The notes under the pieces are model-generated. The model had not been told where the DNA came from and made no database searches. It saw only the letters and a program-made list of their open reading frames with translations. From Roseiarcus sp963765375 (GTDB lineage: Bacteria; Pseudomonadota; Alphaproteobacteria; Rhizobiales; Beijerinckiaceae), in NCBI GenBank assembly GCA_963765375.1, contig CAVXVZ010000003.1:124001-188000 (forward strand): 64,000 bases of DNA, in the 5' to 3' direction. The translations under genes and the position numbers were made by a program. This document shows, one piece after another, positions 26,583 through 35,925 of the stretch; the stretch's first letter is position 1; the number at the start of each line of letters is the position of its first letter.

Positions 26583-27274
26583 TTCAGGACCTTCAACAGA
26601 TCGGGCAGTCTGCCGACGGCGGCGAGGACGGACCCGGGTGCGATCGTTCGGGGAGCCTCGGACTGAGCGTCTTCGGGCGCGATCCAGATGAAGCCCATGC
26701 CCGCGCGCCGCGCGCCCTCGCCGTCGCGGGGCAGGGAATCGCCGATAAAGAGGGTTGTCTCGGGCGCTGCGTGAAGCGCTTCGAGAGCGGCGCGGAAAAT
26801 CGCGGGGTCGGGCTTCTCGGCGCCCACCCGGCAGCTATCCGTCATCACCGCGAACAGCGGAGCAAGGCCCGAACTCCGGCACACCGCTTCCAGATTACCG
26901 TAGAAGTTCGACACGACGCCCAGCCGGTAGCGTTCGCCCAAAGCTTCGAGGACTGGCCGATTGCGCGCAAAGATGGCGGACATATCGGACAGGAAGCGCG
27001 AAACAACGCGCCGGCCGTGGTCGCTCCCGCTCCAACCCAGTTCGGCTTCGAGGTTGGAGACCAGCGCGTGAACCGTCTCCGGCAACCCGGCCGCGACCGG
27101 CAGGGCGCCGACGAGCGGGTCATCGGCGGCATAGTAAGCTCGCGCAAACGTCTCGGGGTTCATGTCGAGTCCTTCGGCCCGGCAGAGGGCGTAGAGGCGG
27201 TCCTTCCACGCCACTCCGTCGGCGTCGAGCGTGCCTCCGAAGTCGAACAGCAGCGTCTCGATCGCCGCCATCAT
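26579..27274 (-). CDS. HAD-superfamily hydrolase (subfamily IA)
   Basis: The 231-aa protein starts at MMAAIETLLFDFGGTLD. Motif I has the nucleophile Asp, but Gly replaces the usual second Asp, as in a number of HAD-IA proteins. Motif II is GVVSNFYGN, motif III the EKPDPAIFRAAL lysine, and motif IV FIGDSLPRDGEGA. An upstream in-frame ATG would add 51 arginine-rich residues and is rejected. Next to inositol-3-phosphate synthase it may be the phosphatase giving free inositol. Confidence 0.82.
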   Translation of the reverse strand: MMAAIETLLFDFGGTLDADGVAWKDRLYALCRAEGLDMNPETFARAYYAADDPLVGALPVAAGLPETVHALVSNLEAELGWSGSDHGRRVVSRFLSDMSAIFARNRPVLEALGERYRLGVVSNFYGNLEAVCRSSGLAPLFAVMTDSCRVGAEKPDPAIFRAALEALHAAPETTLFIGDSLPRDGEGARRAGMGFIWIAPEDAQSEAPRTIAPGSVLAAVGRLPDLLKVLK

Positions 27275-27323
27275 AGACGCCAATCGCCGCGATGGACCGA
27301 AGCCGTTTCGGTCGCGAGGCCCA

Positions 27324-28475
27324 CTACGAGCGACTTGAGCGGCCCGTAACCTTTGCGCCTTGCGGCGCGGCCTTCGGAAGCTCGAACTGCAGCCCGTCAA
27401 TGAACGCGTTGCAGGCGTCGCGCGCAACGCTGTCGCGAAACTGGCGCGGCGGAGTCTTCATATAATAGGCCGACGGCGCTTCGAGGGGGCCGCCGACGCC
27501 GCGGTCCAATCCCAGCTTGGCGCAGCGCAACGCGTCGATGACGACGCCGGCGCTATTCGAGGAATCCTCCACCGAGAGCCTAAGCTCGATCTCCAGCGGC
27601 GCGTCGCCGAAGCCCCGGCCCTCCAGGCGAATGAAAGCGATCTTGTTGTCGTTCTGCCAAGGAATGTAGTCGGAAGGGCCGATGTGAATGTCCGCGTCGT
27701 CAAGCCGCTCATCGAGCTGCGATTGCACGGATTCGGTCTTGGAAATCTTCTTCGACTTGAGCCGCTTGCGTTCCAACATATTGAGGAAGTCGGTGTTGCC
27801 GGCGGTGTTGAGTTGATAGGTCCGGTCGAGCGCCACGCCGCGGTCGGCGAACAGCCGCGCGAGCGAGCGATGAACAATCGTCGCGCCAACTTGGCTTTTG
27901 ATGTCGTCGCCGACGATTGGCAGGCGGGCGTCTCGAAACTTCTGCGCCCATTCGGGATCAGACGCCAGGAACACGGGGACGCAATTGACCATGCCAACGC
28001 CGGCTTCAAGGCACGCTTGCGCGTAATGCTTCACGGCCTCCTCGGAGCCAACCGGCAGATAGCACAATAGCACTTCGGCGCCAGACTTGCGCAAAGCCTG
28101 GGCGATGTCGGTCGGCTCGAGATCAGCCGGGCGGAAAGCGACGTCGTCGTCGTAGTCCGCCATGTGCGTCGCCACGCCGTCAAGGAGAGGCCCCATCTGG
28201 ACCACGACGTTCGAAACGGGCAGCGAACTCTGGAACATCCGCGTATTGTTGGGTTTCGCGAAGATCGCCTCCTCCAGCGACCGGCCGACCTTGCGCTTGT
28301 CGACGTCGAAAGCGGCGACGAACTCGACATCACTGGCGCGGTAGCCGCCGATGGTCTGGCGCATCACGCCGTCGAGCGCTGCGTTGCGGCGGCTTCGGTA
28401 ATATTCCACGCCTTGCACCAGGGCGCTGGCGCAATTGCCAACACCGGCGATGGCGACCTTGATGTTCTTTGGCAT
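27324..28475 (-). CDS. ino1: Inositol-3-phosphate synthase
   Basis: The enzyme converts glucose 6-phosphate to 1L-myo-inositol 1-phosphate with bound NAD. The 383-aa protein from MPKNIKVAIAG has the dinucleotide motif GVGNCASALVQGVEYY, the catalytic-core strings QLNTAGNTDFLNML and KRLKSKKISKTES, and IGPSDYIPWQNDNK. It resembles the short actinobacterial/archaeal type rather than the 500-plus-residue eukaryotic type. It is the first gene of the six-gene minus-strand cluster. The 217 bp before shc hold its promoter. Confidence 0.93.
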   Translation of the reverse strand: MPKNIKVAIAGVGNCASALVQGVEYYRSRRNAALDGVMRQTIGGYRASDVEFVAAFDVDKRKVGRSLEEAIFAKPNNTRMFQSSLPVSNVVVQMGPLLDGVATHMADYDDDVAFRPADLEPTDIAQALRKSGAEVLLCYLPVGSEEAVKHYAQACLEAGVGMVNCVPVFLASDPEWAQKFRDARLPIVGDDIKSQVGATIVHRSLARLFADRGVALDRTYQLNTAGNTDFLNMLERKRLKSKKISKTESVQSQLDERLDDADIHIGPSDYIPWQNDNKIAFIRLEGRGFGDAPLEIELRLSVEDSSNSAGVVIDALRCAKLGLDRGVGGPLEAPSAYYMKTPPRQFRDSVARDACNAFIDGLQFELPKAAPQGAKVTGRSSRS

Positions 28476-28692
28476 TCGGTTGGAAATCTCCACGATTGCC
28501 TTGTGATCGGGCTTACGGAATCGGTCCCTTATCCACAGGCGTGACGAAAGCGCGAAGTATATATGTCCGGAGTGCGACCGCAAAGGCGCCTGAAATTGGC
28601 GATCAGGAGCATTAATTTGGGGACAGCGAACCGAATTCGCCGGGCGGGACGGCCGTGAAGAGCGGAGAGGGGTGATCGTCTAGGGATGGCCT

Positions 28693-30669
28693 TCATATGC
28701 CGAACATCGCCTCGCGGCTGTTGCCGCGTTTCAGGTTTCGGTAGCGGGCGAGCGCCCAGAGCGGAAAAAACTTCGAATAGCCGTGATAGCGCAGGTAGAA
28801 TACGCGCGGAAATCCGGTCGCGGTGTGGAACGGCTCGTTCCACAATCCGTCGTCGCCCTGAGTCGCCGCGAGATAAGCGACGCCGCGGGCGACGGCCGGA
28901 TTGTCCGCTTCGCCCGCCGCCATCAGCCCGAGCAGCGCCCAGGCCGTTTGCGAGGAAGTGCTGGGCGATGATTCGAACTCCTTGTAGTCGAGCCTATAGC
29001 TGTCGCCGCTCTCGCCCCAGCCGCCGTCGGGATTCTGGACCCGGATCAGCCATGCGACCGCCCGGCGCACGGGCGCGGACTGTGGATCCTCGCCGGCGAT
29101 AGCCAACGCGCAAAGCGCGGACCAGGTTCCGTAAATGTAGTTCATGCCCCAGCGGCCGAACCAGCTTCCATCCTTCTCCTGATCGGCCTTGAGGGCGTCG
29201 ATTCCGCGCGCCAGCACGGAACTCGTCTCCCGGGTCTCGCCGAGCTGGGCGAGCAGAGAGATGCAGCGCGCGGTGACGTCGGCGGTCGGCGGGTCGAGCA
29301 ATGCGCCGTGATCGGCGAACGGAATGTGATTGAGATAGTGATAAGTGTTGTCGGCGTCGAAAGCGGCCCAGGCGCCGTCCCGGCTTTGCAGTCCCTCGAT
29401 CCACTCGCGCGCGCGAGCGATCGCCTCTGAATGAGCGTCCGGGGCCCCGCTCACGCCGCTGCGGTCGGCGCGGTCCATCGCCATCGCCACCACGGCGGTG
29501 TCGTCGGTGTCGGGATAATGCGGGTTGGCGTACTGGAACGCCCACCCGCCCGGCCGGACGTCCGGGCGCCGGGCGGCCCAATCGCCCTTGACGTCGAGGA
29601 TCTGGAGCGGCTTGAGCCACGCGAGCGCGGCCTTCACCGGCTTGGCGCCGGCTTCGCCGCCGGTTTCGAGCAGCGCGTGGGCGGCAAGCGCCGTGTCCCA
29701 GACCGGCGACAGGCAAGGCTGGCAATAAGCCTCGTCCTTGCCGATGACGAGCAGCCGCTCGATCGACTGCCGCGCCGCGACAAGGTCAGGATGATCGGGT
29801 GGGTAGCCGAGCGCATCGAACATCAAGACCGCGTTCGCCATCGCGGGATAGATCGCGCCGAGGCCTTCCTCGCCATTGAGGCGTTCGGTCACGAAAGCCG
29901 CCGCCGCGTCGATCGCGCGGCGGCGCAGCGACGCCGGAAAAAGCGGGTCCGCGCGTTTGAGCAGCCAGTCGATCGCGCCGAAGAACTTCACGGCCGCCCA
30001 GGTCTGGTGGGCGCCGGTCGGCCACTTGCGCACTGTCTCCGGCGGCGCCGTGAACAACTCCCCGATCGTAACGCCGCGCGGATTGGCGGCGCGCGGCTTC
30101 AAGACCTGCAGAACGAGAAGCGGGACCATGACCGTCCGCGCCCAGTAGGAAACCTTGTCGAGGTGAAACGGAAACCAGCGCGGCAGCAGCATGATCTCGA
30201 CCGGCATGGTCGGAACGCCGCTCCAGGGTATGGCGCCGTACAGCGCCAGCAGGAAGCGGGTGAAGACGTTGCTCCTTGCCGCCCCGCCATGGGCGAGAAT
30301 CGCTTCCCGCGCGCGGCGCATATGTGGCGCGTCGGGATCGTCGCCGATCATCTTGAGAGCAAAATAGGCCTTGACGCTGGCGCTCACGTCGAACGGGCCT
30401 GCGTGAACAAGCGGCCAGCCTCCATGGTCGCCCTGAATTCGTCGAAGATAGACGGCGATCAGGCGCTCGAGTTCGAGATCTGGCTTTTCGGCGCGAAAAT
30501 GCCTGAGCAGCACGTATTCGGCGGGGATGGTCGCGTCCGCCTCGAGCTCGAAGCACCAGTGGCCGTCGTCGCGCTGCTGGGCGAGCAGCGCCTGCGAAGC
30601 ACGAGAAATATGGCGTTCGAGGGCCTCCGGCGACGGCGAGGCTTCCGAATGGTCGAGGGCGACGTTCAT
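28693..30669 (-). CDS. shc: Squalene-hopene cyclase
   Basis: Shc (HpnF) cyclises squalene to diploptene and diplopterol at the membrane. The 658-aa protein has the catalytic DTDD near 387-390 (HYPDTDDTAVV), several QW repeats (GGWPLVHAG, GAWAAFDADN, GSWFGRWGMNYIYG, DGGWGESGDSY, GLWNEPFHTATGFPRVFYL) and full family length. It ends the hpnA-B-C-D-E-shc operon; its ATG overlaps the hpnE stop by 4 bp. Confidence 0.97.
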   Translation of the reverse strand: MNVALDHSEASPSPEALERHISRASQALLAQQRDDGHWCFELEADATIPAEYVLLRHFRAEKPDLELERLIAVYLRRIQGDHGGWPLVHAGPFDVSASVKAYFALKMIGDDPDAPHMRRAREAILAHGGAARSNVFTRFLLALYGAIPWSGVPTMPVEIMLLPRWFPFHLDKVSYWARTVMVPLLVLQVLKPRAANPRGVTIGELFTAPPETVRKWPTGAHQTWAAVKFFGAIDWLLKRADPLFPASLRRRAIDAAAAFVTERLNGEEGLGAIYPAMANAVLMFDALGYPPDHPDLVAARQSIERLLVIGKDEAYCQPCLSPVWDTALAAHALLETGGEAGAKPVKAALAWLKPLQILDVKGDWAARRPDVRPGGWAFQYANPHYPDTDDTAVVAMAMDRADRSGVSGAPDAHSEAIARAREWIEGLQSRDGAWAAFDADNTYHYLNHIPFADHGALLDPPTADVTARCISLLAQLGETRETSSVLARGIDALKADQEKDGSWFGRWGMNYIYGTWSALCALAIAGEDPQSAPVRRAVAWLIRVQNPDGGWGESGDSYRLDYKEFESSPSTSSQTAWALLGLMAAGEADNPAVARGVAYLAATQGDDGLWNEPFHTATGFPRVFYLRYHGYSKFFPLWALARYRNLKRGNSREAMFGI

Positions 30670-31954
30670 GGCGAAACACTCAGGGCGCGCGATTTCGGCG
30701 TGACCGCGCCCGGTTCGAGGATGATTGAAGCCGCCTTATAGCCTGAACGGACCGCCCCTTCGATGGTGGCCGGCAGGCCGGTCTGAATCCAGTCGCCGGC
30801 GAGGACGACATTCGCCCATTGGGTGCGCGAATCCGGCCGCTTGGCGTTCTGCGCCGGCGTCGCTGCGAAGGTCGCGCGCTTTTCCTTGACGATTTGCCAG
30901 GGCGGCAGATCACCGGGAAGTCCGGTCAGCACAGCAGCCTCCCGCCAGATTTCCGCCGCGAGCTCATCTCGCGGACGGTCGATGAGCCGGTCGGCGTTGC
31001 TGATGGTTACCGAGAGCCGGTCTGGAAAAGCGAACAGCCATTCGATCTCAGCGTTGACGACGCCGAGGATCGCCGGTTGGCCGCGGGGCGGCGCGATCTG
31101 GAAATGGATATTGAGAATGCCGCGAAATTCGTCCGGCGTCGTCAGGCCCGGAAGGAGGTCCTTCGCGATCCATGGCGGCACGCAAAGGATTACAGAATCG
31201 TCCGCGCCGACCTCCTCCTGCCCCCGGTCAAAGTCGAGCGCCACGGCGCGCTCGCCCTTAAAACGGATCGCCTTAAGCCGGTCGCCGAACCGAACCGAAG
31301 ATCCGCGCGCCGCAAGAACGGCAACCGCCGGATCGATGAAGCTGCCAGCGAGCCCGTGGGCGGCGAAGAGCGGGTGGCAGGCCTTTCCCCCCGCGGCAAG
31401 AGTTTCGCGCAGCAAAGCCGCCGTAAGCGCGGCGGAGCTTTCCGCAGGATCGGTGTTGAGCGCGGATGTCAGAAGGGGCGCCAGAGTCGCTCGTAGAGCG
31501 GGCCCTCGCAGCTCATTGCTTCGCCGACTGTTGCGGCCTGCCCCTTCACGAATACGCCGAGCGGGGCGAAATACTCGCCAAGCGCCGTGCCCGGCACGCG
31601 CCTCTTCCGATCAAACACCCACCATGGAATGCGGCCTTCACTGAGATCAAGCCGCCAGCGCTCGCCGCTCCTGAGGTCCGCGAAGTCAAAGATCGCGGCG
31701 CCAGGATCGCGCAGCGTCTCGCGCGCGCCGATCCGATCGAGATAATCCAGCGCTTCATGATTGCCTGACAGCAGCAGATGGTTGCCGTTGTCGATGACGA
31801 CGCCAAGCGTTGGGTCAAGATAGGACCGGCAACGGCCGCCGGCGAACGACGCAGCCTCATGCACAAACACATTGCGCCCGACTTCGATAAGACGCACGGC
31901 GGCGCTCAAACCCGCGACGCCCGCGCCAACAACATGGACGGTCCGGCCGCTCAT
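30666..31954 (-). pseudogene. hpnE: Hydroxysqualene dehydroxylase HpnE, interrupted by one frameshift
   Basis: HpnE is the FAD-dependent amine-oxidase-like enzyme that reduces hydroxysqualene to squalene. The N-terminal part (GRTVHVVGAGVAGLSAAVRL FAD motif) runs to a premature stop after LYERLWRPF. The C-terminal part is in another frame and begins LLTSALNTDPAESSAAL. Adding one C to the C4 run (G4 on the plus strand, 31475-31478) restores a continuous 429-aa protein, the family's length. The rest of the pathway is intact, so this may be a sequencing error; if real, squalene synthesis here would be broken. Confidence 0.9.
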
Positions 31955-32772
31955 AGGACGCCATGACGCAAGAGCGCGCCCAGAATCCTGAGCCGGCTGG
32001 CCTTCGCGCGGCGCCGGGGCGGCGCGAAGCCGTCCGCGACCATCCGGTCGAGGATCGAGCCGTAAGCGGCGGCCATCAAGCGCGGCGCCCTCACCGCCGC
32101 CCTCGGCGCCGAAGCCATGATCGAATTGGCCTTCGTGAAATGCTGGCGCGCGCGGGCGGCCACCTCGGCGCAGGCGCCGGCGAGCTTCGGGTCGGCCGCC
32201 GCCTTGAGAGGATCGTCGGTTGTCACGCCAGCGGCTGCGAGCGCCTCGCCCGGCAGATAGAGCCGGCCGACTCTCGCGTCCTCGTCGACGTCGCGCAGAA
32301 TGTTGGTAAGTTGGAGCGCACGTCCGAGATGGTGGGCCAGCGCCTCGCCAGGTTCAGGCGCAAGGCCGAAAATGCGCACAGAAAGCCGGCCAACGGCGCT
32401 CGCGACCCGGTCGCAATAGAGGTCGAGCGTAGCCCAGTCGGGCGCGCGAATGTCCTCCGCGGCGTCCATCGCCATGCCGTCGATGACGGCGTCGAAATCC
32501 GCTTGGCCAAGACAGTAGCTGCGCCTCGCCAGGTCGAGAGCGGCGAGATGGGAAGGCGCCTGTCCGGCGAACATCGCCGCGATATCGGCGCGCCAATGGT
32601 CCAGCCTGGCCAAGCGCTCAGCCGCCGTCGCCGGCCCGCGGTCATCAGCGATGTCGTCGACCGCGCGGCAAAAGCCATAGAGCGCGAACATCGCCTCACG
32701 CCGAGGCTCGGGCAAGATGCGCATCGCGGAGTAGAAGGAGCTGTGCGCCGCAGGCGCGGCCTGCGGAGTCAT
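31951..32772 (-). CDS. hpnD: Presqualene diphosphate synthase HpnD
   Basis: HpnD condenses two farnesyl diphosphates to presqualene diphosphate, the first step of the bacterial HpnCDE squalene route. The 273-aa trans-isoprenyl synthase has both aspartate-rich motifs, FCRAVDDIADD (about 33-43) and NILRDVDEDARVGRLYLP. The start overlaps the hpnC stop and the stop overlaps hpnE, each by 4 bp. Confidence 0.94.
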   Translation of the reverse strand: MTPQAAPAAHSSFYSAMRILPEPRREAMFALYGFCRAVDDIADDRGPATAAERLARLDHWRADIAAMFAGQAPSHLAALDLARRSYCLGQADFDAVIDGMAMDAAEDIRAPDWATLDLYCDRVASAVGRLSVRIFGLAPEPGEALAHHLGRALQLTNILRDVDEDARVGRLYLPGEALAAAGVTTDDPLKAAADPKLAGACAEVAARARQHFTKANSIMASAPRAAVRAPRLMAAAYGSILDRMVADGFAPPRRRAKASRLRILGALLRHGVL

Positions 32773-33644
32773 GCGGTCGCTTTCGCCCGCGCGCCGACCG
32801 AGCGCATCATCGCCGAGGCAAGAAAGCGCGCTGCGCCGAGCCCGCCGACCAGAACGAAACCGGCCTTGCCCAGATGGACGCGCTCGCTCAACGGATCGCG
32901 GGTCTCGAGGTCGCGCGCGAGACGCCGCGCGAGTGCGTGGATCGCTGCAATCTCCGCGCCGAGCCGGACGTCCCTGATCCGCGGGATGAGCGCCGCGCCG
33001 CGCGCCACGAGTTCATTCGTGCGGCGAGCAAGCTCAACCTGCGCGCCGCGCAAGCCAGGCGGAGCCTTCGGCGCATCGAGCATCTCCACCGAGGCTCCAT
33101 GCGCCGCGAGCGTATCGAGCGGCAAATAGACGCGATTGAGTTGGCGATAATCCTGGGCGCAGTCCTGCAGGTGGTTGATGACCTGCAGCGCCGAGCATAG
33201 CGCGTCGGAGGCCGGCCAGAGCGACGGATCTTCTTCGTGCACATCGAGAACGAAACGGCCGACCGGCGCCGCGGACAGCGCGCAATAGTCCATCAGCTCC
33301 GACCAGTTCGCGTAGCGGTTCTTTCGTGCGTCGACACGAAAGGCCTTGAGCAAATCCAGCGCATGCTTCGAGCTCAAGCCCCGCTCGGCAAGCGCAAGCC
33401 GCAAAGGTTCGGCTTCGTCGGCCGGCGGTCCAAGCCCGCGGAGCGCGTCGTCGAGATCGTCGAGGAGCTTGAGCTTTGTTTCCGGGGCTAGGGCCGGATG
33501 ATCCGCGACGTCGTCGGCCGCGCGCACGAAGCGATAAAAGGCCAGAATTGGACCCCGCCGCTCCTCGCTCAGAAGCCATGACGCGACGGGAAAATTCTCG
33601 TCGCGGCGCCCCTTGCCGAAAAGGACCTCTCTCACCCTCGTCAT
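32769..33644 (-). CDS. hpnC: Hydroxysqualene synthase HpnC
   Basis: HpnC converts presqualene diphosphate to hydroxysqualene. The 291-aa protein starts at MTRVREVLFGKGRRDENFPVAS, with the ATG overlapping the hpnB stop by 4 bp. The upstream extension of the open frame overlaps hpnB and is rejected. Aspartate motifs FVRAADDVADH and LQDCAQDYRQLNRVYLP are present; the second is looser than in HpnD, as is usual for HpnC. Confidence 0.93.
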   Translation of the reverse strand: MTRVREVLFGKGRRDENFPVASWLLSEERRGPILAFYRFVRAADDVADHPALAPETKLKLLDDLDDALRGLGPPADEAEPLRLALAERGLSSKHALDLLKAFRVDARKNRYANWSELMDYCALSAAPVGRFVLDVHEEDPSLWPASDALCSALQVINHLQDCAQDYRQLNRVYLPLDTLAAHGASVEMLDAPKAPPGLRGAQVELARRTNELVARGAALIPRIRDVRLGAEIAAIHALARRLARDLETRDPLSERVHLGKAGFVLVGGLGAARFLASAMMRSVGARAKATA

Positions 33645-34831
33645 GCTCGCCCTGTCTCCCGCATCGGGGCCTGGATTCGGCCTTTCCAGTAGCCGCCGCG
33701 CCCGCGCCAATATTGGATCGCCGAGTCTAATGTGAAGGCGACATAGGCTGCGGCGATGGCGGGCAGGGCCAGTCCGCCAGCGAGCGGCCGCCCGTAAAGA
33801 CGCAGCGTCGGAGCGAGCCCCAGCGCCATCATCGCCCAAGCGAGCGCTCCGGCCGCCTCGGCGGCCCCATGTGCGAAAATGGCGAAGAACGGCGGAGCCA
33901 GATAGACGAGGGCCATTCCAGCGACCGCGCCAGCGAGGCGCAGCGGCGAATATCGCAGTTCCGCGAAGGCGGAGCGCGCGACCATCCGCCTGAAATCGGC
34001 GAAGGCGGGATAGGCGCGCAGGCTATGGACGCTCTCCGTCAGTCCGAGCCAGATTGGACCTTGCCGCTTCATGAGCGCTCCAAGCGCGCAATCGTCGATC
34101 AGCGCGCCGCGCAGAGCCTCCAGCCCGCCGGCCGCGGCGAGGGTTTCGCGCCGCACCAGCATGCAGCCGCCGGCCGCCGCCGCAATGCGCCGCCCGGAAT
34201 CGTTAACCCAGGCGAAGGGGTAGAGCATCTGGAAGAAGAACACGAAGGCCGGAGCCAGCCATCGCTCGGCTGCGCTTTCGCAACGCAGCTTCACCATCAG
34301 AGAGGCGAGGACTGCGTCCTTCGCCCTGGCGATCGCGACGAGGCGGGCGAGCACATGAGGGGCGTAGGCGATGTCCGCGTCGCTGAAGAGCACGAACTCG
34401 GGCGCGGCCGCGCCGGCCTCGACCGCCGAGAGGCCCTGGCGCATCGCCCATAGTTTTCCGGTCCAACCCGGCGCGACGCTGGTCCCTTCGACGATCTGCA
34501 GCCGGCCGGTCCCGCCGGCTGCGCTCGCCGAAGCCAATGCGGCGGCGGCTGTGCCGTCTGCACTCTGGTCGTCGACCACCACCACCGAGAACGGCCCGCG
34601 ATAATCCTGCAGAAGAAGGGAGCCGACGCTATGGGCGATCATGTCGGCTTCGTCGCGGGCGGGAATGATCGCCACGACGGCGGGCCAGGACTCCGGCGTG
34701 TCTGGCAGCTTCGCGTCGCTCGTCAACAGGAAGGAATCCTCGCGCTCGCCGCAAAGCCAGAACCATCCCCTGCCGAACAGGAGATAGGCCCAAACGGCGA
34801 GGGAAAGGAGGGCGACTGCGGTCGCGATCAT
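33641..34831 (-). CDS. hpnB: Hopanoid-associated glycosyltransferase HpnB
   Basis: A membrane-anchored family 2 glycosyltransferase of 396 aa. There is a membrane helix at residues 3-22, the GT-A core with VVAIIPARDEADMI, VVVDDQSADGTAA and FSDADIAYAP, a RRETLAAAGGLEALRGALID region, and two or three membrane segments near 300-370. HpnB is conserved in hopanoid operons, but its acceptor has not been defined. It overlaps hpnA and hpnC by 4 bp each. Confidence 0.92.
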   Translation of the reverse strand: MIATAVALLSLAVWAYLLFGRGWFWLCGEREDSFLLTSDAKLPDTPESWPAVVAIIPARDEADMIAHSVGSLLLQDYRGPFSVVVVDDQSADGTAAAALASASAAGGTGRLQIVEGTSVAPGWTGKLWAMRQGLSAVEAGAAAPEFVLFSDADIAYAPHVLARLVAIARAKDAVLASLMVKLRCESAAERWLAPAFVFFFQMLYPFAWVNDSGRRIAAAAGGCMLVRRETLAAAGGLEALRGALIDDCALGALMKRQGPIWLGLTESVHSLRAYPAFADFRRMVARSAFAELRYSPLRLAGAVAGMALVYLAPPFFAIFAHGAAEAAGALAWAMMALGLAPTLRLYGRPLAGGLALPAIAAAYVAFTLDSAIQYWRGRGGYWKGRIQAPMRETGRA

Positions 34832-35925
34832 TTGAGGGCGCCGTGCGAACGAAACCAGGCGATCGCGTCGATGAGGCCGTGGCGGTAGGGCCTCGCCGCA
34901 TATCCGAGTTCGCGCCGCGCCTTGGCGTCGTCAAAGAACATGTGATGACCCGCCATTCGTAGACCGTCCAGCGTAACGAACGGCTCGACCCCGCTCATCT
35001 TCGCCATCAACTCTGCTCCATAGGCGATCGGGTAGATCACGCTCCGCGGCAGCTTCAGCGTCGGGGGCCGACGCCCGACAAGACGGGCGATGTCGGCGAG
35101 CATGTCGGCAAGGAGCACGTTCTCGCCGCCAAGGATATAACGCTCGCCGATCCGGCCCCGTTCCAGCGCGGCGACATGGCCTGAGGCGACGTCGTCGACG
35201 TGGACGAGGTTCAGTCCGGTGTCGACGAAGGCCGGCATGCGTCCGGAGGCGGCCTCGATGATGATGCGGCCGGTCGGCGTCGGCCGGACGTCGCGCGGGC
35301 CGATCGGGGTCGACGGGTTCACGATGACGGCCGGCAGCCCGTCCCGGCGGACCATGGCCTCGACCAGACGTTCCGCCGCGACCTTGCTGCGCTTATAGGC
35401 CCCGATCGCCTCCTCTTCGGCGAGAGGACGGTCCTCGGTTGCGGGCGCGCCATCGACGAGTTTCAATGTCGCGACGCTGCTGGTGTAGACGATGCGCTCA
35501 ACGCCGGAGCGTAACGCCTCCTCCATGATGAGCCGGGTTCCCTCGACATTGTTGCGCTGAATCTCTTCCGGGCTTCGCGCCCACAGACGATAGTCCGCGG
35601 CCGCGTGAAAAAGGAATCGGACGCCCTTCAGAGCCGCCGCAAGCGACTGGGCATCGCGGATGTCGCCCTCGCGCATTGTATCGCGGGGATCGAGATTCGT
35701 GCGCGGGCTCGACGGACGCACCAGCGTTTGGACGTTCTGCCCGCGGACGCGCAGCGCGGCTGCGATCGCCGATCCGAGAAAGCCGCTGGCGCCGGTGACA
35801 AGCACGCGCGAAGCAAGCGACGGCCTCAGCGGGCTCTCGGTCGTCGATACGGCCGTCAGCGCCTCATTGGGAGGCGTGCGTTCCGCTCCAACGACAGGGA
35901 CTTGTTCAGGTTCGCGATCAGCCAC
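34828..35925 (-). CDS. hpnA: Hopanoid-associated NAD-dependent sugar epimerase HpnA
   Basis: An extended short-chain dehydrogenase of 365 aa. After about 40 poorly conserved residues comes the Rossmann motif VLVTGASGFLGSAIA, then the catalytic Tyr/Lys in GAYKRSKVAAERLV and the NPSTPIGPRDVRPTPTG segment of the HpnA family. The start is a GTG with a weak ribosome-binding site; a later start is possible. It heads the core hopanoid operon, whose promoter should lie in 35926-36010. Confidence 0.92.
   Translation of the reverse strand: MADREPEQVPVVGAERTPPNEALTAVSTTESPLRPSLASRVLVTGASGFLGSAIAAALRVRGQNVQTLVRPSSPRTNLDPRDTMREGDIRDAQSLAAALKGVRFLFHAAADYRLWARSPEEIQRNNVEGTRLIMEEALRSGVERIVYTSSVATLKLVDGAPATEDRPLAEEEAIGAYKRSKVAAERLVEAMVRRDGLPAVIVNPSTPIGPRDVRPTPTGRIIIEAASGRMPAFVDTGLNLVHVDDVASGHVAALERGRIGERYILGGENVLLADMLADIARLVGRRPPTLKLPRSVIYPIAYGAELMAKMSGVEPFVTLDGLRMAGHHMFFDDAKARRELGYAARPYRHGLIDAIAWFRSHGALK

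Noticed and set aside
28529..28537. Perfect DnaA box TTATCCACA upstream of ino1
   Set aside because: A single box without AT-rich unwinding element or dnaA/hemE context; not evidence for an origin.
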